DNA from: Furcasterigmium furcatum
Taxonomy: Eukaryota > Ascomycota > Sordariomycetes > Glomerellales > Plectosphaerellaceae
Direction: 5' to 3'
NCBI GenBank assembly: GCA_001599815.1
Contig: BCIA01000005.1
Coordinates: forward strand, 2,521,088-2,585,087
DNA: 64,000 bases
A program made the translations under genes and the position numbers. The notes beneath the pieces are model-generated. The model was not told where the DNA came from and searched no databases. It worked only from the letters and a program-made list of their open reading frames with translations. Positions 9,302-22,000 of this stretch are shown one piece after another (within the stretch, counting starts at the first letter, position 1; each line of letters opens with the position of its first letter).

Positions 9302-12300
9302 ACCTGGAGGTAGTTCTCGGGCCATGTACACATTGACCCTCGTGGGGCCTTCACATGCCGACTAATCCACCACCCTGGAGGAGGGACTTTGTTCGCATGG
9401 CACTCTGGATCGAGGAAATGAAGGGGAGCGGCACGCACATGGGATGACAGGGACGTGCCCAGAGGCGGTCTCAGGCACGCCGCGTGCGCACCCTCCATCA
9501 TCTGGGTCAGCACCATGACAGGCGCATCGCTGAAACATACCAAGAAACCGAACAGAAGAACAAACGCTGGGAGGGGCGAGGGCCATTGTTCCCTTGCGAA
9601 CGGAATTGGAATGTGCTGGCATGTCTGATGACGGCGGGCGCTAGAACACCGCGCGGGCTGGCCGAAGCATTCCAGTGTGTGGTCTGACGATGAGACGACG
9701 GCTTGACGTCGGGCACACAGCGGAACGGGCTGGATTCTCGATCAGAGGTGAGTGAACTGGCGCCGGTGCGAAAGTTCTTCTGCGCGGGCCGTCGCGGACG
9801 TGGAGTTGGGGACCTCCGGACCATGACTCGGCTGATTGCAGGTGCTAAGAGGGCACCACTGATATCTACAAGAAGAATGCGCCGAGGGCTAGGAGAATGG
9901 AGATAAGTACGTTGATGTTGGGTCATGCAGCTCTGTGTCCGGCGGTCAGCTGACGTTCCGTCCAACTCCTCGCATAGGCAGGTCGTTAACGCATCGTGAA
10001 GTGGATGATGGTCGTGGAGAGATCTTTCGTTTCCTGCACTCCGCGGCCGAGCTGGCCACCGGACAGGCAGACCATGCGCTCGGAGCATTTCTGATGCAAT
10101 CATTGCTGCAGACACGGAGATCACGATGATCCATCTGCTCCGAAGAGCAATCTTGTCCCCAAACGCTGGCCTGGATCTCGATATCCCTTTGTGATTTTCC
10201 GGGGGAGCAGCACATCCCCCTTCCATCTCGCCCAATCCACAAGTCACCGGACAAGGCCCCACCCGGCCCGAACCCGAGCCAATGGACGGGGCGACGTTAA
10301 ACATGGCATCGGATGGAGCCAAAATGGTTTCTGGGAGAAATGATTGGAGCGCGGGTTGATGCCCCCAGCCCCTGCAGGGTATGGCTGCAGGTACGCATCT
10401 TTAGCACGTTTAGTGTGTTTCAGGAGCTGGCCGACTGAGTTGGCGCTCGACATGGCCGTTCTCACTTCAGTTCGTCAGCCATCTTCGTCCGGGAGCAGGC
10501 GCTCAAGCAGCCCGCTCGTTCCAGGTTGAGGCTGGCGTTGTTCGGGCAAGGCAGCTGGCCGAGCACAAGCGCCTGGTCTGTTTGACGGCCGAGTTCTCAG
10601 ACATCCAGCACAAGCAAACGGCGTCTTTGGCCTCCATTGGGATGAGCACTGGGAGCGGCCCTCTGGCCAGCGGTTGGTGGGCGCTTGCGTGTTTGGGTTG
10701 CTGAAATGAAAGATGGATCGATCGGCTGGCATCAGACGTTTCGACAGAAGAAACATGTCGGCGCAAAGTTGGACAGCTGGATGCGCTCAGGGGATCCTGG
10801 CCTTGTTTCTGTCAGACGGAGGCTGGCATGTCGTATTGTCGCTCCGCACAGCGCAACGACCTTCCCAGCCGCGACCGTCTCTGACGGCTGACCCATCATC
10901 ATCGGATGGCGACAGAAGTCGGTGGATGCTCCTCAGGAAAAGCCGCACGAAAATATTCGCCAGCCACCGGGTCGTCAGAAAGCAAACCAGCTGGTGGCTG
11001 GACTGATTTTTTCTTCTCTGGCCCCGTCATGCCTATGTGCGCCCTTTTCTTCGCGTTTGTCATCGGTCGTCTGCGTGGTTTGTGCCCGAGTCGAGAACGT
11101 CAATGGTGTCTTGGCACGCTTCCGGCCTGTGATAGTGAGCCACATGCAAGCACTTCCCGCGAGGCGTCTGAGCCCGCCGCCGTCCGCTGGACACGTGTAC
11201 CGTGGGCTTGTGACTCCTGCAGAGGTGAGAAGAAGAAAAGGCCCAGGCCGGCGGGATCCAGGCACCGTTGGCAAACGGCGCATCGCCATGGCGCAAAACG
11301 GAGCGGGCTCAGGGGAAGCAGCCAACCAGCTCAGGGGGACGATAACGCTAAATCCAAGGTTCCTGCCGCTGGGTCCCGGTGGAGAAGAAGCGACCCACGC
11401 GCAGCGTGAGCAAGTGGGGCCGTCTATTCTCGCGCCAAACGGCAGCGGCGTTGGCATTTGCGTCACTTTCATTCCCTCTTCTCTGCATTCTCTTCTCGCC
11501 GAGCATGGCCATGGCCACCTGGGAGTTGGCCGATTCCGTTTGGAACTGGACGCCGCCGGATAAGACCGTCAGCAGACTTCCTGTGGCAGCACGGCAGGGC
11601 TGTCGGGTGTTGGCAGCCCAATGAGTCCCGGACTCGGCTTCTCTCTATCCGTCAGTCCTTCGAGGCATCAGTCAGGACCGACCTCGAGCCTTGCCCTCAA
11701 GTCAATTGACCCTGTTCAATAGACCGGTTGCATCTTCTCTTGGCAAGCTTCGCGAAATGCAGAGCCTCCACGATTCGATTGCAATCTGACAGGTGCCAGG
11801 ACCCTGGGCGCGTGAGTCCAAAGGCGAAAGGCCCCTCCTCCAATTTCGGCACTTGGGCCTCCCACCGTGATCCCTCCGAATGCGACCAACTTACTTACGA
11901 GTGCTGTACGTACACCCTTGACGTGGAGCCTGGAAGTCATTTGCGCAAGGGAAACACCCTGCCAACCTGCCCCGGCTTGTTCATGCCATCGTTTGGCTGT
12001 CATTTCCAGTCATCACGGGGGTCTGCGCCAGCGCAGAAGTATTGGTAGCACAGCACTGACTGCCAGTGCGTGCTGTCCACGTATAAGCAGATACGTGGAA
12101 TTACAAACCGTACCGTCTGACGCTTCGCTGCTTGTCGCCGGCTCGGCGGCAGCAGACGGAAGCGAGGCGCCATGGAGGGACGCCGTATGGTCGAGTGGAA
12201 GCCCCTAGGTAATCAATATGCAGGTACGGCAGAAGAACGAAAAGGAGGGCACCACACCCTCTTCTGGACAGGTTCTTTTTCTGGGGCCCCCTTTCTTCTC

Positions 12301-12341
12301 CCTGCACGGGCGGGTGGACGGGCAGACACAATGTAATTATG

Positions 12342-13238
12342 TCAGGGTGAAAGAACTGGTGGTCGTCTGGGACCAAGACCTTTTGTCGTCTGTACAGGAC
12401 TTGTGCAAATCCTCCAAGGAGTCTGGACCGGCAGACGCTCTCAAAAGTTGGAAAAGAGAGGGGGGAGGGTGGTGACCGAGAACCGGGCTCCGTAAGGGTA
12501 CCCCTGACCCCTGACCCCTGCACCCGGCCCCAAGCCGTACCAAGGCAGCCGACGGAGGGGTGGGCGGGCTGGAGTCGCGCGGCTGGGCGCGACGGGGCGT
12601 TCGAGTAGCGCTGAGCAGCGCTGGAAGAGGGTCACCGTGGAGCCGGGAGGAGGAGGATCTTCAGGAACAAGGCCCCAAGGCCCCAGGACTCCAGTGTTCC
12701 GGCACAACAAGTTAAGTACTGAGCCCCCCCCAGCCCCATCATCGGCCCCCTTTTCCCCCCTCCCCTTCTTGCCTCCCCTGCTTGCTGGTTCACCCATCAC
12801 TTGCCTTTCGCTGTGCTTTCTGCCTCACGGCATCTTTTCAAAACCTTTTCACTCCCTTACCCAAAAGCTTGCTGAGCTTGCTGTTACCACCGCCCTCCCC
12901 ATTCACTCCTTGCAACCCCCCGAACAGACCCGATTCAACCGAGAAGAGGCTCCCTGTTCGTTCCATTCATTCATACACACCACTCAGGTCGACAACGGCT
13001 CCTGTTCAACTCCACGAACCCGACTGCCCTCGTGTCAGACCCTTTGTGTCGCTACAGAGTCCAAACTACTCAAGCAACTCATCTTCCATTCTTTCTCGAG
13101 GTGCTCTGGTATCAGCACCAACAATATCATCAGTCTTCCAACTCGCAAGCACAGGGATAGCAAAACCCTCCTTTTTCGCAACCGCAACAACCACCATACC
13201 AAGCAACTGAAAATATACCCAGCAACACTACCGCAACG
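12342..13238 (+). promoter_or_regulatory. Long ATG-free, pyrimidine-rich 5' leader/promoter of the DUF1996 gene
   Basis: The plus strand has no ATG between the ones at 12331/12339 and the start codon at 13239, about 900 nt. From ~12730 it is strongly C/T rich (runs such as ccccccttttcccccc), as in highly expressed fungal genes. A short tandem cccctga repeat lies at ~12506. No start-codon-initiated upstream ORF is possible in this stretch. Transcription start is not determinable from sequence. Confidence 0.5.
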
Positions 13239-14775
13239 ATGAAGTTCACCACCACTGCCGCCGCCGTGGCCTTCGCCGGCCTCGCCGCCGCCGCCAAGGA
13301 GAGCACCAACTGGGGTATCCTCCGCTTCAACGGCAAGGAGACCACCATGGGCCGCATCGACCCCATCGTCTCCCCCGGCAAGGTCGCCCAGCACGTCCAC
13401 GGCGCCATCGGAGGCAGCGCCTTCAACCTCGACTCGACTGGCGAGTCCATGGCCAAGTCCAAGTGCACCAGCGCCAAGGTCAAGGAGGACAACTCCGCCT
13501 ACTGGTTCCCCTGGCTCTACTTCCAGGACCCTCAGACCAAGGAGTTCGAGCCCGTCCAGATCCACTACGTCAACGTCTACTACTTGTGAGTGTTCCCTCC
13601 TCGCCTGCTGGCTCTGCTTTGTGGAAGACGACGTGTGCTGACAGCAACGCAGCTTCGAGAAGTCCGACGATGATATCGTCCCCTTCCCCCAGGGCCTCCA
13701 GCTCGTCGGTGGCAACGCTTCCACCCGCGTCGACCCCGGCACCCAGGGCCGCCAGAACTACGTCGGCGACGACTCTGGCTCCAAGATCCAGCCTGTCCAG
13801 TGGACCTGCCCCCGCGACAACAACAACTTTGACAGCCCTCCCTCGTGGCCCTCCAACTCCGACGGCTCCTCCGCCGGTATCCGTGACCCCAACAACAAGG
13901 GCTCCGGCGTTGGTTTCCCCGATGTCACCTGCGACGGCTTCGCCTCGCCCCTCCGCGCCGACATCCACATGCCCTCTTGCTACAACCCCGCCGAGGGCCT
14001 GACCGCCTACAAGACCAACTCGGCCTACCCCAAGAGCGCCGGCGACGGCAAGGTCAACTGCCCCGAGGGCTGGCTCCACGTCCCCCACATGTTCTACGAG
14101 GTCTACTGGGACACTCTGAAGTTCCAGGGCCGCTGGACCGAGAACCAGGGCTCGCAGCCTTTCGTCCTCTCCAACGGCGACGTCACCGGCTACAGCTCCC
14201 ACGCCGACTTCCTCGCCGCCTGGGATGAGGACGTCCTCCAGAACCTCATCGACAACTGCAACGCCCAGCACGCCGGCCTCCACTCCTGCTCCGGCGTCAC
14301 CGTCAACGACGACAACGACTGCAAGAACGAGCAGGACAACATCGTTGATGAGAAGGTCACCGGCACCCTGTCCAAGCTCCCCGGCGACCGCCCCCTCGAG
14401 GGCTGGACTCTCGGCGTCCTCGACGCGGTTGCCGACGTCGTCGACGTGATCCCCGCCCCCCGTCCCACCACCACCAAGGCCGCTCCCGTTGAGACTCAGC
14501 CCGCCGCCGAGCCTCCCGTCCAGAACAACTCGGAGATTGTCGACGAGACCGAGGAGGAGGTCGTCGAGGAGGAGGAGGACGACGCCGTCGAGACTCCCGC
14601 TCCCGTCCCCGCTCCCGTTCCTGAGCCCAAGCCCGCCGGCAACCGCCGCGTCAAGACCGTCTGGGAGACCGTCACCGTCACCGCTACCGCGACGGCCAAG
14701 CCCAGCCCCAAGGCTCAGGCTGTCCGCCGCCATGCCCACAACCACGCTCAGCGCCACCGCCGCTCTCACTTCTAA
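13239..14775 (+). CDS. Secreted DUF1996 protein (489 aa)
   Basis: Exons 13239..13585 and 13653..14775; the 67-bp intron (GTGAGT..AACGCAG) splits a Phe codon. N-terminal signal peptide MKFTTTAAAVAFAGLAAAA, then the DUF1996 domain: the start WGILRFNG, SPGKVAQHVHGAIGG with the conserved His pair, AYWFPWLYFQ, VNVYYFFEK, VTCDGFASPLRADIHMPSC, and CPEGWLHVPHMFYEVYWD are typical. The C-terminal ~130 residues are low complexity: acidic (EEEVVEEEEDD), then Pro/Val rich, then TVTVTATATA and a His/Arg-rich tail. DUF1996 proteins are abundant secreted or wall-associated fungal proteins of unknown activity. Coding sequence shows extreme C preference in third positions, suggesting high expression. Confidence 0.93.
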
Positions 14776-15972
14776 GCACTCTACCCATCACCGGGCGGAG
14801 TGTTCGCTTGTGACCCGACCATCTTCTCCTTCTTTGAATATGCTAGGGTTTCATGGCGAGGGAGTTTTGGTTTCTATAGACGGAGGCTGCGGAGGAGCAG
14901 CAGCACACAACCACGGTTTTCCTCCAGCAGGATACCTCATTGCCAGGGCTTTCTGGTCTGCGCATTGATGACCGTTCATGACAAGGCACATACAATACCA
15001 AGCGCATTGCTTTGATTTCTTCCCTTCTCTTCACCTTTTTGGTGGCCTCGGCCTACCTTTTTTCCGATTCCCCTCTCTGATGCTCGTGTCAACTTGTGGA
15101 CGAGAGGAAGGAAGATTCCCCGGCTTGAGCCTGGATCTTTGCCAGGAGAGGGGGAGAGCATCGCGCGCGGAACAAACAATTTTTACACACAAACACACCC
15201 TGCAAATACCATTACTTCGATTCTTCCCGGCGGCCACTTGGGCGGCGGGGAGACGGCCGACCTTGCTCTCGTTTCTCTCCCGTGAAACTGCTGGTGTCGC
15301 CGTCTCCGTTGCCGCGGAGTGGTTCCCGGGGACTTGCCATTGCCTCTCCCTTCGCTGGGGGCGATGCGCTTTTTCTTTGGGACGGATTTTTTTTTCTTCT
15401 TTTTTTGTTCATTCTGGGACACTCGGATGGGAAAGGGAACTGGGATCGGGCTACGAATACCCCCTTTGTGGACAACCCTTGGCACACGCCTCGCAGGGAG
15501 GCTATAGAATTGAACCGGATACGGTCGTTACGTCTTGACACTTGTTGCTTATTGCCTGTGATGTCGATGTGATGTGATTATGGTGTCGAAGATGTCTGAC
15601 TTGATTCGTGATTGTCTTGGGGGAAAGCATCCACGAATCGCTCCCGTGGGACCGTTGATTTAAGGTTGTCGTACCGGCGGACGGGAAACGAAACAAAGAA
15701 ACACACGGGCGGCCACGTTAAAGCGGTTCGTCTGGAGTTTAAAGTCGGTAGATCCCGTCCGACGCTGGCGGGAAAGTTCGCGTCACTGGAACTCCGGCTG
15801 TTTCGTTATCCTACCGAATGGTTGGTACCCCGGAGAAAAATCGGTTAGCACCCGCCAAATTCGACCTCAGTGGATTCGCTCTCACTAACATCAAAACTTC
15901 TTCACTTCGACAGTGAGCCCTGGAGCTCATCACGACTCACGACAGCTCACCCCTGACTCCTTACCACACCCA
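14776..15972. other. Intergenic region, 1.2 kb
   Basis: 3' flank of the DUF1996 gene and promoter of the rRNA methyltransferase gene. No gene supported; an 18-base T-rich run (ttttttttcttctttttt) lies near 15387. Confidence 0.5.
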
Positions 15973-17748
15973 ATGTCCCTCTACCACGAGGCGGCCGAGG
16001 CCCTCTCCGCCCCTTCATCCAGCGGCGGCAGCTTCAAGTCCAGGGTCTTTGGGAACAAGAGCCTCAAGTCACCACCTGCTCAGATCTTCGCCCTCGCCGT
16101 CGAGACCTGCAAATGGAGCGGCGTTCTCAAGGAGGTCGTCGAGGCGGCAGATCTCCTCCGCCATGAGCGCAAACTCACCCCCGTCCTGGCCCTGCTTCTA
16201 GTCCATGACTTTCTCATCTCTAAAGGCGGCATCGCCCTTCCCCAGTCTCACGGCCTCCGCGCCGCCATCGAGCGACACAAGGCCAGGCTCACATCCGAGA
16301 TGACCCGCGCAAGGATACGAAGGAGGAAGCCAGACCTCGAGTCGCTCAGGGCCCAGATCAACCTCGATGCCGACCCCGAAGGCCGCCATCCCCGCTGGGT
16401 GAGGGTGAACGCCGTCAGGACCGATCTCGACACCCAGCTCGAGACGACGTTCAAAGCATTCAGCCGCGCTCTGTCTATTGATGCGCTGGTCGCCGCTGAT
16501 CCCAGCTCAAAATCTATCTACATCGACGAGCACATCCCCAACCTCGTCGCCGTCACCCCGGGTCTCGATCTCACAAAGACCGAAGCCTACAAGACCGGCC
16601 ACATTATCCTCCAGGACAAGGCGTCCTGCTTCCCAGCGTACCTCCTCGACCCGCACCCCGAGCACGGCGACGTGGTCGACTCGTGCGCCGCCCCCGGCAA
16701 CAAGACCACCCACCTCGCCGCCATCCTCGCCTCGCGCGAACCCGAAATCCCAGCAGCCCAGAAACCCACAATCTTCGCCTTCGAGCGCGACGAGCGCCGC
16801 GCGCTGACCCTCGAGAAAATGGTCAAGACGGCCGGCAGCAAGCCCACGACCCGCATCGGCCTCGGCCAGGACTTCCTCGCCGTTGACCCCGCCTCCCCGA
16901 CCTACGCCCGCGTTTCCGCCCTCCTCCTCGACCCCAGCTGCTCCGGCTCCGGCATCGTCGGCCGCGACTTCATGCCGGAGCTGCACCTCCCCTCCCCCGC
17001 CGGCAGCGCGAAATCCACAGCGGCGAAGCAGATGCCGCCCCCCTCGCGGAAGCGCAAGCACGACGCCGCGGGCGAGGAGCCCCTCCTCGTCGACGACGAC
17101 GGCAACACGACCGCCGTCTCTGAGCAGGACCTGCGGAAGCGGCTCGCCGCGCTCGCGGGGTTCCAGCTCACGCTGCTGGAGCACGCGATGAAGTTCCCGG
17201 CCGCGAGGCGGATCACGTACTCGACGTGCTCGGTGCACGCGGAGGAGAACGAGCACGTCGTGCTCAGGGCGCTGGCGTCGGATGTTGCGAGGCGGAGGGG
17301 GTGGAGGGTTCTCGCGCGCGAGAGGCAGGTTAGCGGGATGAGGGAGTGGCCTGTCCGTGGCGCGAGGGAGGCGTGTGCTGGGGAAAAAGATGCCGAGGAG
17401 GCGGAGGTTGTGGCGGAGGGGTGCATTCGGACGTATAAGGGGGATGGGAGGGGAGTGATGGGTTTCTTCGTTGCGGCATTCGAGAGGGACGGAACTGTGG
17501 ATGAGGGAAAGGAGGCGGTGTTGACGAGTGAGGATGGGCCGTACGTGAGCGATGAAGAGGGAATTATTGTGAGAGATGTCATGGGGATGCCGGTGCTCAA
17601 GACGACGGGTGAGCCCGTGTCGTTGGAGCCGGAGCCAGAGCCGGAGCATGTGGACGAAGAGTCGAGTGGTGTGGACTACGGGGAGGAGGCGAGCAGTGAT
17701 TCAGACGAGGACGACGAAGATCGGGACGAGTGGAATGGGTTTGAGTAG
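15973..17748 (+). CDS. RCM1: 25S rRNA m5C methyltransferase, Rcm1/NSUN5 family (591 aa)
   Basis: Single exon. Start ATG 15973 (MSLYHEAAEAL) fits the family N-terminus; the open frame 60 bp upstream lacks ATG. SAM-dependent RNA C5-cytosine methyltransferase of the NOL1/NOP2/Sun class, expected in the nucleolus. Motif I is VDSCAAPGNKTTHLA, motif IV LLLDPSCSGSG with Cys323 (release Cys), and motif VI TYSTCSVHAEENE with Cys419 (catalytic Cys). FAFERDERR fits the SAM acidic loop. An insertion rich in basic and acidic residues (KRKHDAAGEE) separates motifs IV and VI, and the tail is acidic (DSDEDDEDRDEW). Yeast Rcm1 methylates C2278 of 25S rRNA; the assignment to NSUN5 rather than NOP2 rests on size and the PSCSGSG/YSTCS context. 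Confidence 0.9.
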   Translation: MSLYHEAAEALSAPSSSGGSFKSRVFGNKSLKSPPAQIFALAVETCKWSGVLKEVVEAADLLRHERKLTPVLALLLVHDFLISKGGIALPQSHGLRAAIERHKARLTSEMTRARIRRRKPDLESLRAQINLDADPEGRHPRWVRVNAVRTDLDTQLETTFKAFSRALSIDALVAADPSSKSIYIDEHIPNLVAVTPGLDLTKTEAYKTGHIILQDKASCFPAYLLDPHPEHGDVVDSCAAPGNKTTHLAAILASREPEIPAAQKPTIFAFERDERRALTLEKMVKTAGSKPTTRIGLGQDFLAVDPASPTYARVSALLLDPSCSGSGIVGRDFMPELHLPSPAGSAKSTAAKQMPPPSRKRKHDAAGEEPLLVDDDGNTTAVSEQDLRKRLAALAGFQLTLLEHAMKFPAARRITYSTCSVHAEENEHVVLRALASDVARRRGWRVLARERQVSGMREWPVRGAREACAGEKDAEEAEVVAEGCIRTYKGDGRGVMGFFVAAFERDGTVDEGKEAVLTSEDGPYVSDEEGIIVRDVMGMPVLKTTGEPVSLEPEPEPEHVDEESSGVDYGEEASSDSDEDDEDRDEWNGFE

Positions 17749-18350
17749 TAGGCGCTGCCCACCGTCATCACCAGACCGCGCCCTCCAAACAGTCGATGGC
17801 CCGGCATTTTGCAGCAAAAATCATAGGGGTCTGGCGCCGGAAGCTCATCCCGGACCGGACACTACCCCTGAGTTGCTGTGGGATGGTGGCGGGATCCTGC
17901 AAAAAGTACGTATATTTTTCGCATGTTGGTCGGGCTATTTATTGGCGGCGTTAAAGGAGCAGGGAGCACGAGTGACGGTGCTCCTCTTGATGCCAAGAGG
18001 GGGCAGATATCTCGACATGATACCCAGAACACGACCTGAAGTTTAGCGATGTATCGATCGACCCTATAAGTGGTACTGCAGGTGGAGGGATTAGTCATCC
18101 AGGTGGTAAGCTGAGGTCGTAGACTTCAACTCATCGAGGACCTTTCTGCGCTGGCGCATCAATTTCCCGATCGATGTCTAGACCCTACGATAGTACTCCC
18201 AGTAGGACTCCGAGTCAAACTCCGGGAGATCGACAAGGGATCGGCTGGGTATAAGTAAGACGAGCCCTCCAACATCAGGATAGGGAACCCCTTTCAACCC
18301 CAACACATCATTCCATCTCACTCTCGGTCTGTACACACCATTCAGACATC
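17749..18350. other. Intergenic region, 0.6 kb
   Basis: Between the RCM1 stop and the ERG28 start, same strand. No gene seen; the last 60 bp before the ATG are C/T/A rich, as in fungal leaders. Confidence 0.5.
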
Positions 18351-18811
18351 ATGGCCTCGCTTCTCCCACAAACCAACGGCTATCTCCCGTACTTTCTCAT
18401 CTACGTATGCATCCTCCTCCGCCCCGATGTCGTCTCACGGCCCACTAACGCCTCACACAGGCCGGGGGGTCGGCTGTAATTCACTCTGCTGTGTGCTACC
18501 TATCAAAGCCCAATGTGTCAATGGCTGCCTTCTCAGGGCCTAACCGGCCACCGCCGACGTCTCTGCTCGCCCATGTGTACGCGACGAAGAACATCTACAC
18601 GGCTCTGATCCGTCTCTACGCCGCCTATCACATCTCCAACCCCCAGCTCTACGACCTCGCCACTTACACATTCATCGGCGTTCTATTCCTGTACACGACC
18701 GAGCTCGTCATCTGGAAGACGGTCCGCCTCAAGGAGTATCTGTTCCCGTTGATCACTGCAGGGCTGGGACTGAGCTGGATGGTTGCGACCAAGGAGTTCT
18801 ACGTGCAGTAG
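18351..18811 (+). CDS. ERG28: Ergosterol biosynthesis scaffold Erg28 (134 aa)
   Basis: Exons 18351..18404 and 18461..18811, phase-0 56-bp intron (GTATGC..CACACAG with CTAAC). Small ER membrane protein with about four hydrophobic segments: LPYFLIYAGGSAVIHS, a middle segment around IYTALIRLYAAYHI, YTFIGVLFLYTTELVIW, and LFPLITAGLGLSWMV. Family knowledge: Erg28 tethers the C-4 demethylation complex (Erg25-Erg26-Erg27) in sterol synthesis. HVYATKNIYTALIRLYAAY is the conserved core of the family and the length matches. It converges with the YPP1 homologue, whose stop lies 242 bp away. Confidence 0.9.
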
Positions 18812-19053
18812 CAGCCAAACTGCCAGAATAGTACCAGTAAACCAAGTAACCTCACCTGCCTGTGCAACAGCAGCAGAACGCTCAAATGTATCAAAATTGC
18901 TTGCCCTGCGTCAACTCCTTTGATAACATACCAGGGGCATGCCTTTCCACGCGATGCTCCTCTTTCTCTGCCGATGGCTCTCCCCTTTTTGAACTCTCCA
19001 CTGCTTCTCAACTATCTCTCCCCATGCAAATGATATCGACACTCACTATAGGC

Positions 19054-22000
19054 CTACAGCACGTATCGCCCGTTGGCCAGGCACCGCCACTCCCTCACGC
19101 CCCTCCCCTCCTCGAGCTCGACACACCACCAGAGCACCTCCTTTGCCTTTTCCACCAGCCCGCTCTCCTCGTGCGCGCGGGCAAGCGCGAACCACGCCTC
19201 GGGATAGTCCCACGCCGAGCCCAGCTTCGTCAGGGCCGTCAGCAGGCCGCTTGCGCGGTCCCGGGCAGCCAGGCGATCGATCAGGGGCACAGATGTCGCC
19301 TTGTACGGGGCTGGGAGCCTGCTGTCGTTGTCTGCAGAGGATTCGCTGTCGCCGTTGCTTTCCGTGGAGGGTGGCGGCGCTGTCGTCTTGTGGCCCTCGG
19401 TGCCGAGACCGATTGGTGTTGACGGAAGTCCGTTCTCGGGGATCACCATCTTGGGCACAGAAGGTGACAGATTTAGGTTCGCCAGGGCATCCTCGCGGAG
19501 TACGAGGGCCGGAACCGTAGGCGCCGGCACGATCTTCTCGGTGTAGATGTCGAGGAGGATTTCCGACAGACCGACAATGGCGGAGGGGTGGTTGGGGAAA
19601 TGCGTCAGAGCAGACTCGAACTCGGCTCGTGCCTTGTACGGCTTGTCCTCGGCGAGGGAGAGGAAGGCAAGCTGCGAGAAACATGTTAGTGCCGTTCAAC
19701 AGAAACCAAGAGCGAAAATCCTACCTCAGACCAGACATCTCCCCACAGCTCGTCGAGGCTCTTTCGCTCCGCCCATGCAGGACCTCTGCTCGCCACAGTC
19801 GCGACAGTCGCATCCCGCTCGGACTCGAGGCTCTGGACCAGCTTTTGGGCCTCAGCGACAGCCCCCCTGCAGTCCTCGTACATCTCCGCGCGCCGGTAGA
19901 AGCCTGCAATCATCAGCCACACCTTGATGAGCGTGGCGACTCGTTGCCTGCGGATTTGCTCCTTAGAGAACTGCACAATCGGCAACGGCGTCGTGATCGA
20001 GTAGGTGGCGTCAGGAGAGATCTCAGAGAAAGACTGGGCAGCCGACTTGGAACCCTGGGATGCGTACGAGTCGGCGTGCGATAATGTGTTGTCCCGCGAA
20101 AAGGACAGTCCCGTCTGCTTTTTGCTCGAGGGCGAGAGGAGTGGCGATTGTTGTATCTCCGTCGTGGGCGTGAAGAAGACCTCGCCGTCGACCACGGTTG
20201 GACTATGCGATTCACCCAGGCTCAAACCTCGGTTCCGGCCTCCGCTGCCGTCCCTCTTGCGCAAGCTATTCCTCTTGCCCGACTCGCTCCTCCCTCGCTT
20301 CTGGCTTGATAGCTTGCGGGAGGGCCTCCTCTCTGCTGCTGTCGCGAAACCGTTCTCGCCGGTAACTTGAATCGTGGGCGCGATGCTCGCTGACGTCTGC
20401 GTCGTTGGTGGCCGGTCTGAAGGTGCTTCAGACTTCTCATTCTCCAAAACTGGCGGCGGTAGCCCACTCGTGCGGTTCGACTTTTCGGAACGGCCCCCAA
20501 AGATGCTTCCCTTGATGCTGCGAAGCGTTCCCGCCGAGCTTCGCGGAATCTCGTTCGTAGTCGACGGGCTGAGGGAGGCGGGCTGCTTGGCCTGGACATC
20601 GCCGAACAGTCGAGTGAACAGGGACAGCAGCTCGAAGCTGGCGTTGACCGCAACATCGGGCCCTTCCACCAGCTCGACGAGCATCAGCTGGGTCATCTTG
20701 ATCTCCAGTATGCTCTCCCGCTCAAAGTCCTCCATCTCGTCAACGAGCCCTCGTAATCCGTCACCGCCCTTCTCGTTCACTGCCAACTCATTAAGATGGT
20801 CACTCTTAAACGCCTGACTTGAGTTCCCGAAGAGCACGCTCGTGTCCTTGAACTGCTCAAATGCACCTTCGCAGGACCGGGCCGCCGTCATGAACTCCTG
20901 TCTGGCGCTCAGCAGCAACGCCAGCAGATGCCACAGCGGCATCAGTGAGCGCTCCTGCCAGAACGGGCCATGGGAGTTATGCGCCTCGTCGCCCGAAGTC
21001 TTGTTGGATATTAAAGCCGTCTTGACGATCTCAATGGCTGGCGTGAGCTCGCGGCGTTCGGCCAGCAACAGGCCAAGCGCGAAGAGGGTGCGGACGTCGC
21101 GAGTGCGGCCCAATTCCGGGGACAGGGCCTTGCGGAGGCATCTCACAGCCTTGGTCTGTATCTCGATCCGTGAGGCAGCGTCGTAGGTCACACGGGTCCA
21201 GTGGGCTTGTGATAAACCAATGGCCTGCCAGGAGAGGGCGATGATGCTCGGCTGGATTTCAGGGTGCAGTGCACGAGTCTCCTCGTCCATCTCGGGTATT
21301 GTCTTGCCGTCGGCGACGCCGCCCCGAAGCTGGGGCAGCCGGGCGAGCCAATCTTCCAGCTCACTGCCCAGGTCGCGAGCCTTCTCAATGGCGTCCTTAT
21401 CGCCGAAACGGCAGAGAGCCAGAATGCAGTGCGATATCGTCTCGATGACAGTCCCGTCATCATCGAGGCCAATCTCGGCATGCCCTGTCTTGTCCACACG
21501 GGCCTTTCCATGCTTGACGAGGTCGAGGTACGAGTCGAATGCCTTGAAAGCCAAGTCGAATTCAGCAACGGCGAGGTGGACCGTGAAGAGCGACCGGAGA
21601 ATAGTGGTCGAGTGGTACGTCTTGGTAGCAGCGCGGTAGAGCAGGTCGAGCACCCCTCGGCTGAGGCCTTCGCGTCCGCCCGGCCCAAGGTCCCGTTCTC
21701 TCCATCCTCGGCCACACAGGGTGCCCCAGTTCTTGAGGACGCCCTTGGTAAAGTTTTCCACCTCTTCCCTATTCTCTTCGGCCCGGGGGAACTTCGTCTC
21801 GCTAATGAGCAGAGCTTCGAAAGACGCCTCCACCTTCTTCAGCTCGATGCGAAGCTGGTTCCTGTCCGAGGTGTCGCTGGCGGTGGGGGCCCTGAGGCCG
21901 GTGGGCAGGGGAAGATCGCGGTCGATGATCGTCGAAAGGGCCGTGTAGTATTCGCTCCACACCCGCCGCCTCGGCACCGAGCCCCTGAATCCGTGACCAC

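Larger units (their letters stand above)
8746..13238. other. 4.5-kb gene-poor region upstream of the DUF1996 gene
   Basis: Contains the 31-bp tandem array near its left end, then about 3 kb in which open frames on both strands have no domain, skewed composition (Arg/Ser/Pro/Trp rich) and no consistent splice pattern; I see no supported gene between 9300 and 12330. The last ~900 bp are ATG-free and pyrimidine-rich and are best read as promoter/leader of the downstream gene. Confidence 0.5.

Noticed and set aside
9507..10322. 271-codon minus-strand open frame
   Set aside because: Composition (Arg, Ser, Pro, His) is typical of chance frames, no domain, no conserved-looking core.
10922..11563. 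213-codon plus-strand open frame in the gene-poor region
   Set aside because: Overlaps equally long frames on both strands with no domain; no reason to prefer it.
12637..13238. 201-codon open frame overlapping the DUF1996 start
   Set aside because: Has no ATG; Pro/Ser/Leu composition reflects a CT-rich leader.
13570..14769. 399-codon minus-strand open frame antisense to the DUF1996 gene
   Set aside because: Val/Gly/Leu repeats with no domain; mirror of extreme GC3 in the sense strand, and it spans the sense intron.
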